From the IMG/VR virus record IMGVR_UViG_3300033992_001111, positions 1 to 64,000 of that record: 64,000 bases of DNA, one strand, 5' to 3'. Source of the DNA: a virus. The notes beneath the pieces were generated by a model. It was not told the DNA's origin. It made no database searches and saw only the letters and a program-made list of their open reading frames with translations. This document shows, piece by piece, positions 1-10,623 of the stretch. Numbering within the stretch: the stretch's first letter is position 1; each line of letters starts with the position of its first letter. Position numbers and translations under genes: made by a program.

Positions 1-2
1 AC

Positions 3-1685
3 ATTCGTAGTAAAGAAAGTCGTATTAATTCGTCAGGAGGATTTGCGGGTGGATTATTAAAATATTTGAAAATTGTTAATGAAGGGTTGAGATTCTTTAA
101 TCAACAAGGTAGAAGACCGGGTAGTGCTGCTATCTACATAGAACCTTGGCATAAAGACATAATGGACTTACTTGAAATCAAAAAAAATACAGGTGCTGAG
201 GAATTGAGAGCAAAAGATTTATTTACCTCAATTTGGTTACCGGACAATTTTATGAACGCAGTTAAGAACAACGATGACTGGTATTTATTCTGTCCTAACG
301 ACATTATTAAAGCGGGTATTAAACCATTACAGGAAGCTTATGGTGATGAGTATGAATCAAATTACGATAAGGCGGTTGAACTTGGTTTAGGTAAGAAAGT
401 GAAAGCTCAGACAATTTGGAATAAGATTATTGAATCTCAAGTTGAAACCGGGGTTCCTTACTTATGTTCTAAAGATAGTGCTAACAGAAAGACAAACCAT
501 CAAAACATTGGAGTGATTAAACAATCTAACCTATGTAATGAGATTTACCAATATACAGATGAGAACACTACCGCAATCTGTACATTATCATCTATGGTGT
601 TGAAGAACTTCATTATAAAAGGTGAGTTCGACTTCAACTTACTTTACAGTGAGGTTAGAAAGGTTGTTAGAGCACTTAATAAAGTTGTGGACATCAATAG
701 TTATTCAACTGAACAAGGAAGAAAAGGAGGGTTAGAACAAAGAGCAATAGCAATTGGAACTCAAGGTCTTGCAGATGTCTTTTTTTTAATGGATTATATT
801 TTTACATCTGAAGAAGCGAAAAAACTTAATAAAGATATTTTTGAAACAATCTATTTCGCGGCAATCTCTGAAAGTAGTTTTCTATGTCAAGAAGGTTTAT
901 TCCAACCATATAAGTTTTTTGAAGGTTCACCGATGTCTCAAGGAGTATTCCAATTTAATATGTGGGGAATGACTGAAGATAATTTATCAGGTCGTTGGGA
1001 TTGGAATGGATTGAAAGATAATGTTTCAAAATATGGTGTTTGTAATTCATTATTTACCGCTCAAATGCCCGTTGCGTCTTCAGCTAAAATTACAGGTTCA
1101 TTTGAAATGACAGAACCGGCTCACTCAGCGTTATTTAATCGTCGTGTAGTTGGTGGGGAAATTTTAATTGTTAATAAATATTTAATTAATGATTTTGAAA
1201 AATTAGGTGTTTGGTGTGAAGATTTAAAAAATGAAATTATTATGAATGAAGGTTCGATTCAAAATATTAACTTTAATCATTATTTAGATAATGAAGATAA
1301 GAATTACAATAAAAAAGTTAAAAGGATTGAACATTTAATACCAAAATATAAAACAATTTGGGAAATCTCTCAAAGAGAACTGATTGATATGTCAGCTGAC
1401 CGAGCACCATTTATAGACCAATCACAGTCAATGAATATCTACATGTCTGAACCAACATTATCAAAAATTTCATCATCCCATTTTCATTCTTGGGGTAAAG
1501 GGTTAAAAACTCTTTGTTATTATGTTAGAACTAAAGCAATTTCAACCGGAGCTAAACACTTAGCGGTTGATATTTCAAAAGTACAACAACCAATAGTTAA
1601 AGTCGATAAACCAAAAATAAATTTAATTGAAGAAGTTGTTAAACCAACTGATTCTGAATTTGAATGTTTTGGTTGTGGTTCATAA
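3..1685 (+). CDS. nrdA: Ribonucleoside-diphosphate reductase, large (alpha) subunit, 5'-truncated by the window
   Basis: Catalytic subunit of class I ribonucleotide reductase, which makes deoxyribonucleotides for phage DNA synthesis. The frame is open from the first bases of the window, so the TTG at 66 is not the real start. Counting from that TTG, the active-site segment N-L-C-N-E-I lies at 155-160 (Asn155, Cys157, Glu159), the partner cysteine is Cys172 in A-I-C-T-L-S-S, a Tyr-Tyr pair sits in T-L-C-Y-Y-V-R, and the tail ends C-F-G-C-G-S, the redox-relay cysteines. Bacterial NrdA is about 750 residues, so roughly the first 200 residues are missing. No small subunit gene is in view. A hairpin terminator follows directly. 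Confidence 0.95.
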   Translation: MRSKESRINSSGGFAGGLLKYLKIVNEGLRFFNQQGRRPGSAAIYIEPWHKDIMDLLEIKKNTGAEELRAKDLFTSIWLPDNFMNAVKNNDDWYLFCPNDIIKAGIKPLQEAYGDEYESNYDKAVELGLGKKVKAQTIWNKIIESQVETGVPYLCSKDSANRKTNHQNIGVIKQSNLCNEIYQYTDENTTAICTLSSMVLKNFIIKGEFDFNLLYSEVRKVVRALNKVVDINSYSTEQGRKGGLEQRAIAIGTQGLADVFFLMDYIFTSEEAKKLNKDIFETIYFAAISESSFLCQEGLFQPYKFFEGSPMSQGVFQFNMWGMTEDNLSGRWDWNGLKDNVSKYGVCNSLFTAQMPVASSAKITGSFEMTEPAHSALFNRRVVGGEILIVNKYLINDFEKLGVWCEDLKNEIIMNEGSIQNINFNHYLDNEDKNYNKKVKRIEHLIPKYKTIWEISQRELIDMSADRAPFIDQSQSMNIYMSEPTLSKISSSHFHSWGKGLKTLCYYVRTKAISTGAKHLAVDISKVQQPIVKVDKPKINLIEEVVKPTDSEFECFGCGS

Positions 1686-1704
1686 TAAAATGAATACATA
1701 TAAT

Positions 1705-1731
1705 AATCCCGGCAATGTCGGGATTTTTTAT
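1705..1731 (+). terminator. Rho-independent terminator after nrdA
   Basis: The arms AATCCCG (1705-1711) and CGGGATT (1719-1725) enclose a 7-nt loop and are followed by a T run. It separates nrdA from the baseplate operon. Confidence 0.8.
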
Positions 1732-1738
1732 TTTTAGG

Positions 1739-1746
1739 TATTTATA
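1739..1746 (+). promoter_or_regulatory. TATTTATA box upstream of the baseplate operon
   Basis: The octamer TATTTATA lies 30 nt before the gp25-like start codon and directly after a terminator, which suits a promoter element for the operon. The same sense-oriented octamer recurs before many other genes in the window. Its role is inferred. Confidence 0.5.
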
Positions 1747-1776
1747 AGAAATAATCACAAGACTATAATTATAGAT

Positions 1777-2247
1777 ATGGCAGATGGAACAACATATGGT
1801 ATTAATTTTCCTTTCAGAGATTCTGTAAAAGGGGATTATCTACAACTTACTGAGTATGAGTCGCAGGAAATTAAAGCCGATTTAATTCACTTACTTCTAA
1901 CCCGTAAAGGGTCAAGATATTATTTACCAACTTTTGGAACAAGACTCTATGAGTTTTTATTTGAACCGTTCGATGGATTAACATTTGACGCCATTGAATC
2001 AGACATTCGAGATGCTGTCGGTACTTTTATGCCTAATTTATTATTAAACCAAATAACTATAAGTCCCGCAGACCCAATGGAAGAAGTTGATTTAGCAACA
2101 GGAACTGCAACTGTTGGTTCTAGTGAATCGTCAATTTATAGATTCCCCGGTAAAGGAACTTCAGAATATACCGCAAAAATAAAAATAGATTACTCGACCA
2201 ATAATACAACTTTTGGTCCGAGTGATTTTGTTATAATTAATATTTAA
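1777..2247 (+). CDS. Baseplate wedge protein, gp25/GPW family
   Basis: A 156-residue protein of the T4 gp25 / P2 gpW lysozyme-like baseplate family (T4 gp25 has 132 residues). In T4-type tails this protein joins the wedges to the sheath and helps start sheath contraction. The family core is visible at about residues 41-95: R-K-G-S-R-Y-Y-L-P-T-F-G-T-R-L, then F-L-F-E-P-F with the conserved Glu-Pro, then a segment resembling I-R-D-A-V. The C-terminal 50 residues are Ser/Thr-rich. It is the first gene of the virion operon and sits 6 nt before the gp6-like gene, the same pairing as in T4-like genomes. Confidence 0.88.
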   Translation: MADGTTYGINFPFRDSVKGDYLQLTEYESQEIKADLIHLLLTRKGSRYYLPTFGTRLYEFLFEPFDGLTFDAIESDIRDAVGTFMPNLLLNQITISPADPMEEVDLATGTATVGSSESSIYRFPGKGTSEYTAKIKIDYSTNNTTFGPSDFVIINI

Positions 2248-2253
2248 TATCAT

Positions 2254-4092
2254 ATGGCAAATCGTAATATATCTTATACTACCAGAGATTATCAAGGAAT
2301 AAGAACTGAATTATTAAACTATGTAAGGACTTATTACCCTGAATTAATACAGGACTTTAATGATGCTTCTGTATTCTCGGTATTCTTAGATTTGAATGCT
2401 GCGGTAGCGGACAATTTACATTATCATATTGATAGAAGTATTCAGGAAACTGTTTTACAGTATGCTCAACAAAGGTCTTCAATTTATAATATTGCTAGAA
2501 CCTATGGGTTAAAATTACCGGGACAAAGACCATCAGTGTCTTTAGTTGATTTTTCAATAACCGTTCCTGCGTTTGGGGACAAAGAAGATGAAAGATACTT
2601 AGGAACATTAACAAGAGGGTCTCAAGTTGTCGGAGCCGGAATAGTCTTTGAAAACATCTATGATGTAGATTTTACTTCACCATATAATGCTCAAGGATTC
2701 CCAAATCGTTTAAAAATACCAAATTTTAATGCAAATAATGTCTTAATTAATTATACGATTACAAAAAGAGAATTAGTTGTTAATGGTATAACAAAAGTGT
2801 TTAAAAGAGTCATCACACCAAATGATGTTAAACCATTCTTCGAATTATTCTTACCTGAGAAAAATGTATTAGGGATTACTAATGTATTATTAAAAAGTGG
2901 TACTGAATATACAAATGTCCCATCAACTGCTGAATTTTTGGGGGTATCAAATAAATGGTATGAAGTCGATGCACTTGCGGAAGACCGAGTATTCATTGAA
3001 GACCCAACAAAAGTGTCAGACCAACCGGGTATTAAGGTTGGAAAATATATTCAGACATCTAATAGATTTATAACGGAATACACTCCGGAAGGTTTTAAAA
3101 AGATGACATTTGGTGGTGGTACAAATACAGCACAAGATTCTTTAGACCAATTTACCACGGTTGGTGCAACAATTGATTTACAAAGATATTCAAATAACTT
3201 TTCATTGGGTTCTGCTTTAACTCCAAACTCGACCTTGTTCATTCAATATAGAGTGGGTGGTGGTTTGGCGACAAACTTGGGAACAAATGTTATTAATCAA
3301 ATTGGTACAGTAAATTTCTTTGTTAATGGACCATCTGAATTAACTAACTCATCTGTTGTGAATTCATTAAGATGTACCAATGTTACTGCAGCCATTGGAG
3401 GTGCTGGTGTACCATCATTAGAAGAAATTAGGAATTATGTATCGTTTAACTTTTCGGCTCAAAAAAGAGCGGTTACAGTACAGGATTACGAGTCAATTAT
3501 TCGAAATATGCCGGCAGAATTTGGGGCGCCTGCAAAAGTTTCAATTACTGAAAATAACAATAAGATATTGATTCAGTTATTATCCTACGATACTTCAGGA
3601 AAACTAACAAGTATTGTTTCAGATACATTAAGACAAAATGTTGCTAATTATTTGTCGAATTATAGAATGATAAACGATTATATTTCAATTTTAACTGCTC
3701 AGGTTATTGATTTAAGTATTAATGTTCAAATTGTTTTAGATTCTGCTCAAAATTCCGGTCAAGTTATTGCGGATGTCGTTGATAGAATTTCAACATATTT
3801 CAATCCTCAAACACGGGAATTAGGTCAAAATGTTTATTTATCTGAATTGAAAAGTATTATCCAAAATCAAAATGGTGTATTAACAGTAGTTGGGGTAAAT
3901 GTATTTAATAATGTTGGGGGTCAATATTCTTCCGCGGAAACATCCATGGAATATGTTGACGCTGAGACAAAAGAAATTTCAACTGTTGATGATACTATTT
4001 TTGCTCAACCATCACAAGTGTACCAAGTTAGATACCCTAATAAAGATATTAAAGTGTCCGTTAAAAATTTCCAATCAGTTACATTCTCTTAA
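2254..4092 (+). CDS. Baseplate wedge protein, gp6/baseplate J-like
   Basis: A 612-residue protein resembling T4 gp6 (660 residues), which forms the ring joining baseplate wedges. The N-terminus (residues 5-100) has the typical Y-T-T-R-D-Y-x-x-I-R-T-E-L, Y-Y-P-E-L, D-F-N-D-A-S and a long helical stretch ending near K-L-P-G. A second conserved block around residues 385-425 (E-E-I-R-N-Y-V, Q-K-R-A-V-T-V-Q-D-Y) is the hallmark of baseplate J proteins. The position right after the gp25-like gene supports the call. The first 250 residues of the family tend to be helical and the C-terminus mixed; nothing looks truncated. Confidence 0.87.
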   Translation: MANRNISYTTRDYQGIRTELLNYVRTYYPELIQDFNDASVFSVFLDLNAAVADNLHYHIDRSIQETVLQYAQQRSSIYNIARTYGLKLPGQRPSVSLVDFSITVPAFGDKEDERYLGTLTRGSQVVGAGIVFENIYDVDFTSPYNAQGFPNRLKIPNFNANNVLINYTITKRELVVNGITKVFKRVITPNDVKPFFELFLPEKNVLGITNVLLKSGTEYTNVPSTAEFLGVSNKWYEVDALAEDRVFIEDPTKVSDQPGIKVGKYIQTSNRFITEYTPEGFKKMTFGGGTNTAQDSLDQFTTVGATIDLQRYSNNFSLGSALTPNSTLFIQYRVGGGLATNLGTNVINQIGTVNFFVNGPSELTNSSVVNSLRCTNVTAAIGGAGVPSLEEIRNYVSFNFSAQKRAVTVQDYESIIRNMPAEFGAPAKVSITENNNKILIQLLSYDTSGKLTSIVSDTLRQNVANYLSNYRMINDYISILTAQVIDLSINVQIVLDSAQNSGQVIADVVDRISTYFNPQTRELGQNVYLSELKSIIQNQNGVLTVVGVNVFNNVGGQYSSAETSMEYVDAETKEISTVDDTIFAQPSQVYQVRYPNKDIKVSVKNFQSVTFS

Positions 4093-4164
4093 CAGGTTTA
4101 TTTCTGTGACAACTAGTTTATAATTAAATATGGTGTGTATTTCTTTGAAAAATCACTCATAAAC

Positions 4165-4172
4165 TATTTATA
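4165..4172 (+). promoter_or_regulatory. TATTTATA box, 15 nt before the start codon
   Basis: TATTTATA in the 95-nt gap before the 1581-residue gene. The 15-nt spacing to ATG is the same as at 30555 and 58003. Confidence 0.55.
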
Positions 4173-4187
4173 AATTAAAAGAATTGA

Positions 4188-7100
4188 ATGGGTCAGTCAT
4201 ATAGAATTAGAACCGAATTAGGAGTAAACAAAACAATCAATGTTCAGTTAGACCAAGATTTTGAGTTTTTAGAAATCTTATCGTTAAAAATACAACAAAC
4301 TGACGTTTATAGTAGGAGTTGTTCGGAATACGGTGTTGTTGTTGGAAGAGTCACAGCAAATAATGGATTTGGTATTCCAAATGCTCGTGTGTCTGTGTTT
4401 CTTCCCGTTGAGCCAATTGATGAGTCTAATCCAATCATTTCAAGTATATATCCTTATAAATCTCCAACAGATAAAAATTCTGATGGGTATCGATATAATT
4501 TATTACCTTACGAAAAATCATATTCTGTTCACGCAGCGACAGGTACTTTACCAACAAGAAGTGATGTATTAATTGATAGTACTGTTGTTGAAATTTACGA
4601 CAAATATTATAAGTATACCACAAAAACTAATGATAGTGGTGATTATATGATAATGGGAGTACCATTAGGTTCCCAAACTTTAGTAATGGATGTTGATTTA
4701 TCTGATATTGGGGAGTTCTCATTAACACCTCAAGATTTAATTAGAACTGGATTAGCAACCGAATCACAAGTTTCTGGTAATCGATTTAAAACTTCAACTG
4801 ATTTATCATCATTACCTCAAATAATAACATTAACTAAAACTTTATCAGTTGCTCCATTATGGGGTGACCCTGATATTTGTCAAATAGCAGTTAATCGAGT
4901 TGATTTTGACCTTAGGAATGATGCAAATGTTGATATACAACCGACATCAGTTTTTATGGGTTCTATGTTTTCATCACCTGATACTTTTAGGGTTAGGAAA
5001 AATTGTAAACCAAAAGATAATTTAGGTAACTTATGTGATTTAACTACAGGCCCGGGGCAAATTTTAGGAATTAGACAAACAATACAACAAGATTCAGATG
5101 GTAATCCTATTTTAGAACAATATCAATTTGAACAATCAGGTAATATAATTGACGGTAATGGGGTGTGGTTAACTGAAATGCCAATGAATTTGGATTATTT
5201 CATTACTAATGAATTTGGGGAAAAAGTTATATCCAACGACCCAAGCGTAGGTATTCCAACTAAAGGGAAATATCGATTTAAAATTAAATGGCAACAACCA
5301 AATGATTTAACATTACAAACAAGACGACCATATTATTTAGTTCCGAATGTTAAAGAATATGGGTGGATTAACGAGAATAATGACCCATATTTTTCGGGGA
5401 CAACCGCTGATAGAGAAAAACTGGCTAGTTCATATTATTTTGGGTTAGATTGGAGTGGATACACTAATGGTTTCACTTCTCAAGAAAAAATCGACAAACT
5501 TAATGAGTCTATTAATTGTGAGGACACATTTTATGAATTCCAATTCAATAAAGTTTATACGGTTTCATCATTAATTGACCAATACAAAAAAGGAAATAAA
5601 GGTCAATTTATTGGGATTAAGGAAATTGATAATAATGATTGTGCTAATAGTGTTAATAAATTTCCGGTTAATGACGGGTTTAGAAATTTCGATTTACTAT
5701 TTTTCTTATTTTCAATTATTTTTACAATAATACAACCGGCATTTATTGGTATTTTAATTGCGATGCATATTGTCTTATTTTTATATAATATAGTGATTAG
5801 TGCTCTTTGTTCTATCTGTAATATTCGAATATTTAGAAAAAGGTGGTTTAGTTGGATTTGTCGTAGTTTAGGGATTAAATGTGATAAAAGAGATTATACT
5901 TTTAGGATACCTATGATAACATACCCTGATTGTCAGGCTTGTGATTGTAAACAAGAGACCGGAGTTCAAAGTAATAATACGTATAATGAAGGAAATCCAA
6001 ATGGTACCGGAATTCTAACTTATGTGTCTTTGCAAGAAAACTATACCGCGATGTTGGAATCTATTAGATTTTCGGGAGATACTGATACCGCGGAACAATT
6101 AAGTGATGTTTATTCACAAGTTTTGGCGGGTTATGGTAGTGTTAGTACGGTTTCAAATAATCAACGATATAAGTTACCAATTTCAAACGTGTATAGTCTT
6201 AATGGGGAGCGTATTTTGGCAAGTAAAAATTTACCAATTGGAGAAAGGATTAACTTGTTTAATCAAAGGTCAAATTATTTTACGGGGGTCAATAAGATTA
6301 AAGTTACTGTTTCTAAGAATGAAAATGTTGGAAAATATCATTACGATAATTCAATTACCGTTTTATCTCAAGAACAATATAATCCCGGGGATTTATTAAG
6401 TTTTGTTAATTTTAGTAATTCGGAGGATAAAAATTATTTATATACTGCTAATACTATATCTGGTATAACTACAGGGATTAGTGGTAGTTCATATAATGGT
6501 AGTGGACAAACAATTGTGAACATATCTTATGCTAACCCTAATGACGGCAGCCAAAATAGTAATTTAAGTACCTCTTATATCTTACCTTATGGTTCAACTG
6601 AAACAAATTATAAATTTCCTTCTGATATTGAATATTACCAAGTTATAACCGCAATTACGGTTTCTCAGGCGATATTGATATGGAATTCAGGTACAACACA
6701 ATCTTTTCCAAATATATTATCAACACCAACAGTTATTACTGAATATAAAAAAGTTTCTGGTAACATTGGTGTGGTTCAATCAGTGGTATCAATGACCGCC
6801 ACTGACTATTTGGAGGATTATGAATCTCAGTACATTTTAGTTTTACAAAGAGGTGTTGACCCTTATTCCCCGTTATATTTAAATGAATACAAATTAGGAG
6901 GTTTATTTGGGACAAATGAAAATGACTCAAATTGGTCAGTAACTGCGTCGACACGACTTAATATTCCAATTCAAAAGTTGGACAATGTTTCATTGTCAGT
7001 GCAACCTTATACCCAAAGCGGTATGTTTTACCAATCATATTTTTTTAATCCGGGAAATAAATATTCGGGATTTACAACAACAGCGACAAGATATTATAGT

Positions 7101-8933
7101 TCGTTGGATAGTAGCTTAACACCCCCATTAAAATTTCAAATTTCGGGTAATAAAGTGATATCAACAACCTCAAATGGGTTTTGGTTGTCACTACCCGATA
7201 GTTCAAAATATGATAATACTGAAAATGTATCTGGAGTTGCCGCAATGTCATCCAATGATTATAATGACCAATTAGGAAATAGTCTTTCTTTTTCATATGG
7301 GTCTTTTAATTATTTTTACTATACAAAAACTTTTACCCAAACAAATATAATGACTATTAATTCTTCGCAACAAAATGTGTTAAGGACGGATAGGCTACCT
7401 AGTTCTGACTTTTTAGATGGTGGTTCGTGGGATAATAACCCTTCTTTATTACAACAAAATAATAATTTTGGAATCTATTCAATTAATACCGAATCAGGTG
7501 TTATTTCATCACAAAGTAATACAACAGGTGCCGACCAAGTAACTGCGGATTTAACAGGATTACCTAATGACAGTACTGTTTTACGAAGTTTTGATTGTGA
7601 AGGTATGGTTAGTTTAAATTGTTATAAAGGATTTGGTGACGATTTTGATATTAACGAATCTTGTGAAAATAATGATGCTGTTGAAAATGGGTGTTATATG
7701 TTTATGAGACGACCTTTAATTGATATGTTAAAAGATATTGGAAGTTTTGCTGAATGGGGGTTTCGTTTTAGATTTTTCTATGGAATATGTCGAGGAGTGT
7801 TATCACAATCGTTTATGAATAATTGGATTAATGGTTCTCTTTACGCATTTCCGATTCAAGTGGACACTTTTTATAATAGTCAAAATAAAGCTTTACCACC
7901 AAAATTTTGTAAGGATTTATCTTATTTTGATGAGGATACTAATAATTTTTATTATAGAAGTAGTCCATACAACTACATTAGTAATAGATTTGTAGGTAAT
8001 AAGACTAATAATGATTATGGAGTTAACGTAGTTAATTTAATGTTCCCAACAACAATTATTAATTTAGGTATGAAAGATTATTTTTATTCTGAGATAACTT
8101 TTGACCCATCAACTAAGGGGTATATATTACCTAATATTAATTCAACTAGTTATGGGGATACCTCTGATTTAATTAATTTATTTGTTATTTCACGGATTAC
8201 CGATGAAGGTTTTTTGGCTCAAATAATACCATTGGGAGATAACTCATTACAACAGTTATTTTCTCGTAATGAAACCAATGACATTTTAGGTAGGCGCCGT
8301 AGAATTGATGGGGATTTAGCTCAATTAATGTCAATTAATTGTGAAATTGGTAATATTAATTTTTCACCTGAATATTATGAAACGACAGGAGGTCCACCAA
8401 CAACAATATTGGGTAATTCAGAAAATCCAACAATTGCAGTATGGTTTTCATCAACAACTGAAAATTTACAAACTAAGGATTATTTAACTCCCGGTAGGAT
8501 TAATTTTAGAGGTAACGACAATATTGGGTTTTACCCCTACCCTTATGGGATTAAATCCCAAGTTGTACCATTTTATCAATGGGAACTTGATATTCCTGTC
8601 AACAATTCCTCGTCAAATTTATTTGGAGGTCAATATAATAATTGGGCAACAGACACCGAAGACATAATCCAAAATACCCCTTACCAAGGATTAGACAGAG
8701 CTAGTTTAACAACTAAATATTTTTTGGCATCTAATGTCGACGTTAGTAGTGAAGATTTAATGGCTCGAGGATATATTTTTGGGATGGATGATAATGGTAA
8801 TTATTCAAGTAATGCTTCATTAGTTAGAAATCCTAAATTTTTAGTCGGCGCGCCATATCAATTTTATTTTGGTCCGGTTAAAGGAGAGAGTGCTTTAGAT
8901 AAATTTAAAACAAAATATTCAGTAAATGAATAA
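4188..8933 (+). CDS. Very large virion (baseplate/tail) protein with an internal hydrophobic, Cys-rich segment
   Basis: A 1581-residue protein that I cannot assign to a named family. Its place inside the baseplate operon, between gp6-like and further overlapping structural genes, indicates a virion role. Residues about 48-70 (G-V-V-V-G-R-V-T... P-N-A-R-V-S-V-F-L-P) and 145-165 (T-N-D-S-G-D-Y) look like a carboxypeptidase-regulatory/Ig-like beta-sandwich. Residues 503-543 are strongly hydrophobic, long enough for two membrane spans, followed by basic residues and a cluster of cysteines ending in C-Q-A-C-D-C. The rest is Asn/Ser/Tyr/Gly-rich, typical of beta-structured phage proteins. The stop overlaps the next start by 8 nt. 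Confidence 0.8.
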   Translation: MGQSYRIRTELGVNKTINVQLDQDFEFLEILSLKIQQTDVYSRSCSEYGVVVGRVTANNGFGIPNARVSVFLPVEPIDESNPIISSIYPYKSPTDKNSDGYRYNLLPYEKSYSVHAATGTLPTRSDVLIDSTVVEIYDKYYKYTTKTNDSGDYMIMGVPLGSQTLVMDVDLSDIGEFSLTPQDLIRTGLATESQVSGNRFKTSTDLSSLPQIITLTKTLSVAPLWGDPDICQIAVNRVDFDLRNDANVDIQPTSVFMGSMFSSPDTFRVRKNCKPKDNLGNLCDLTTGPGQILGIRQTIQQDSDGNPILEQYQFEQSGNIIDGNGVWLTEMPMNLDYFITNEFGEKVISNDPSVGIPTKGKYRFKIKWQQPNDLTLQTRRPYYLVPNVKEYGWINENNDPYFSGTTADREKLASSYYFGLDWSGYTNGFTSQEKIDKLNESINCEDTFYEFQFNKVYTVSSLIDQYKKGNKGQFIGIKEIDNNDCANSVNKFPVNDGFRNFDLLFFLFSIIFTIIQPAFIGILIAMHIVLFLYNIVISALCSICNIRIFRKRWFSWICRSLGIKCDKRDYTFRIPMITYPDCQACDCKQETGVQSNNTYNEGNPNGTGILTYVSLQENYTAMLESIRFSGDTDTAEQLSDVYSQVLAGYGSVSTVSNNQRYKLPISNVYSLNGERILASKNLPIGERINLFNQRSNYFTGVNKIKVTVSKNENVGKYHYDNSITVLSQEQYNPGDLLSFVNFSNSEDKNYLYTANTISGITTGISGSSYNGSGQTIVNISYANPNDGSQNSNLSTSYILPYGSTETNYKFPSDIEYYQVITAITVSQAILIWNSGTTQSFPNILSTPTVITEYKKVSGNIGVVQSVVSMTATDYLEDYESQYILVLQRGVDPYSPLYLNEYKLGGLFGTNENDSNWSVTASTRLNIPIQKLDNVSLSVQPYTQSGMFYQSYFFNPGNKYSGFTTTATRYYSSLDSSLTPPLKFQISGNKVISTTSNGFWLSLPDSSKYDNTENVSGVAAMSSNDYNDQLGNSLSFSYGSFNYFYYTKTFTQTNIMTINSSQQNVLRTDRLPSSDFLDGGSWDNNPSLLQQNNNFGIYSINTESGVISSQSNTTGADQVTADLTGLPNDSTVLRSFDCEGMVSLNCYKGFGDDFDINESCENNDAVENGCYMFMRRPLIDMLKDIGSFAEWGFRFRFFYGICRGVLSQSFMNNWINGSLYAFPIQVDTFYNSQNKALPPKFCKDLSYFDEDTNNFYYRSSPYNYISNRFVGNKTNNDYGVNVVNLMFPTTIINLGMKDYFYSEITFDPSTKGYILPNINSTSYGDTSDLINLFVISRITDEGFLAQIIPLGDNSLQQLFSRNETNDILGRRRRIDGDLAQLMSINCEIGNINFSPEYYETTGGPPTTILGNSENPTIAVWFSSTTENLQTKDYLTPGRINFRGNDNIGFYPYPYGIKSQVVPFYQWELDIPVNNSSSNLFGGQYNNWATDTEDIIQNTPYQGLDRASLTTKYFLASNVDVSSEDLMARGYIFGMDDNGNYSSNASLVRNPKFLVGAPYQFYFGPVKGESALDKFKTKYSVNE

Positions 8934-10623
8934 TTACACTATAATACCAAGTAACCTTAAATATAAGGGGGCGCCTTCTGTTAATGAAAATGTTTCTATC
9001 TCATTAGACCAAACAAGTCAACAAATAACGGAATACGATAGAAGTACAACTATAAGTTTGGCTCAAGTTTATGATGACGAAAGACAGTTATGTACTATTT
9101 TTAGACCAACATTTAAAGTTAAATATTTATACGATAACACATATACAGGCACAACTACTTACTTACCATTTCAATATAATTTGTATTATGTTGACCCTCA
9201 AACATCATTTAATAGTGGTACTTGGAAGGGATTCCCTCAGTTTTATGAATTTGATTTTTTTAGACCGATTACTGATAATCAACACTTTGTTTATAAATCC
9301 AAAAGTGCTTATACCTATAATTGGATGTATTATTTAACATATGCTCATGAAAATAATAACACAAAAAAATTAAACTACTATTCAGATACTTTAGGTACTA
9401 TTAATTGGGTTGCGGAGCAAGGTATTCCCTTTAGTATTGAAAATATTGAAATTAATGGGAATGGATTAATTTCTTTTAAATGTATTGGGTCTCATGGGTT
9501 AACAACAAATGAATATGTTGAATTATCATTAACTTATCGAAATTCAAACATTTTCCAAGTTTACTCATTAGGTAATGGATTATTTGGTAGTGAAGAGTAT
9601 GTTTTTAATGTTTTAAATATTGGGTATACCGGAACTACATTTGGTGATAATGTGAATGGTACTTTTAAAAGAGTCATAAACCCGGATAATTTAACGGAGA
9701 CTAAATCAAAATATTATGTGAGAGAACACAAAGTGATTACAAATTTAGATGATTTAATTGTTACTAAAATTGGGTTTGAAAAAAATGTATTTAAAGAGAC
9801 TATGAAATTCGAATACAGTTCTATCACACCAAATCATATTTCAAGAATTTCTCAAAAAACAAGTAGTAATGCATATAATATGACTTCGGCGTATGATTTA
9901 GATTTTGCGGGGTACATTGATAATCAAAAACGACCATTAAGTGAGATTTTTTTAACAATTGTTAATAAAGGATATTCAGGTTATTTTAATGAGCCGTCAT
10001 CTGGGGTCGGTTTAAAACAAGGTTGGGGGTTTAACTTAACCAAAACAGTAAATCAATATTGGGATTTAACTAATACTGACTCCAACACAACAATTCCATT
10101 ATCTTCATATACTCAAACTAGTGGCGCGACTAAGACGTTTTATTATAATAGTAATTTAGTGAAAGGAGATGTAATGGACGGTGATTTTTGTGAGTGGAAT
10201 GATTATGAACAAATTGAAAGAGTAATTTCACCTTATTACCATAAAATAAAGTATAACCAAACTATATTTCAAACATCAAATTTACCGGACACAAATTCAT
10301 TAGGTTATTATTATCAACCACATAATAAAATGACATTAAGGGTTTTTTCTGATTATGTTGAAACGGGAGATGTTAATATTATTGACCAAATCCCTAATTA
10401 TTCTTTTTATTCAAGCGCCGACCAAGAGTTTAGATGGAGGGATATATATACTTATGGTTTTACGGATAATTTAGAAAGAGGGGTTGATTACCCGTTTTTA
10501 AATACATCTCATTATCCTTTTACTGATATTACTTTTAGATTAATACCCGAAGGAATAAACTACAACGAAAGCCTATATGGTTCCGATGTTACAATTAAAC
10601 CATTAATAGATGAGTGTGAATAA
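8926..10623 (+). CDS. Putative virion structural protein
   Basis: A 565-residue protein with no recognised domain. It is Asn/Tyr/Thr-rich and predicted largely beta, like its neighbours. The start ATG overlaps the preceding stop by 8 nt and its own stop overlaps the next gene by 14 nt, so it is translationally coupled in the baseplate operon. The N-terminus (T-I-I-P-S-N-L-K-Y-K-G) resembles that of the next protein (T-I-V-P-N-G-I-D-K), which may mean the two share a docking motif. Role inferred from context only. Confidence 0.78.
   Translation: MNNYTIIPSNLKYKGAPSVNENVSISLDQTSQQITEYDRSTTISLAQVYDDERQLCTIFRPTFKVKYLYDNTYTGTTTYLPFQYNLYYVDPQTSFNSGTWKGFPQFYEFDFFRPITDNQHFVYKSKSAYTYNWMYYLTYAHENNNTKKLNYYSDTLGTINWVAEQGIPFSIENIEINGNGLISFKCIGSHGLTTNEYVELSLTYRNSNIFQVYSLGNGLFGSEEYVFNVLNIGYTGTTFGDNVNGTFKRVINPDNLTETKSKYYVREHKVITNLDDLIVTKIGFEKNVFKETMKFEYSSITPNHISRISQKTSSNAYNMTSAYDLDFAGYIDNQKRPLSEIFLTIVNKGYSGYFNEPSSGVGLKQGWGFNLTKTVNQYWDLTNTDSNTTIPLSSYTQTSGATKTFYYNSNLVKGDVMDGDFCEWNDYEQIERVISPYYHKIKYNQTIFQTSNLPDTNSLGYYYQPHNKMTLRVFSDYVETGDVNIIDQIPNYSFYSSADQEFRWRDIYTYGFTDNLERGVDYPFLNTSHYPFTDITFRLIPEGINYNESLYGSDVTIKPLIDECE

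Noticed and set aside
1-65. TTG 66 as the true start of nrdA
   Set aside because: The frame is open to the window edge and codes for recognisable NrdA sequence upstream of it.
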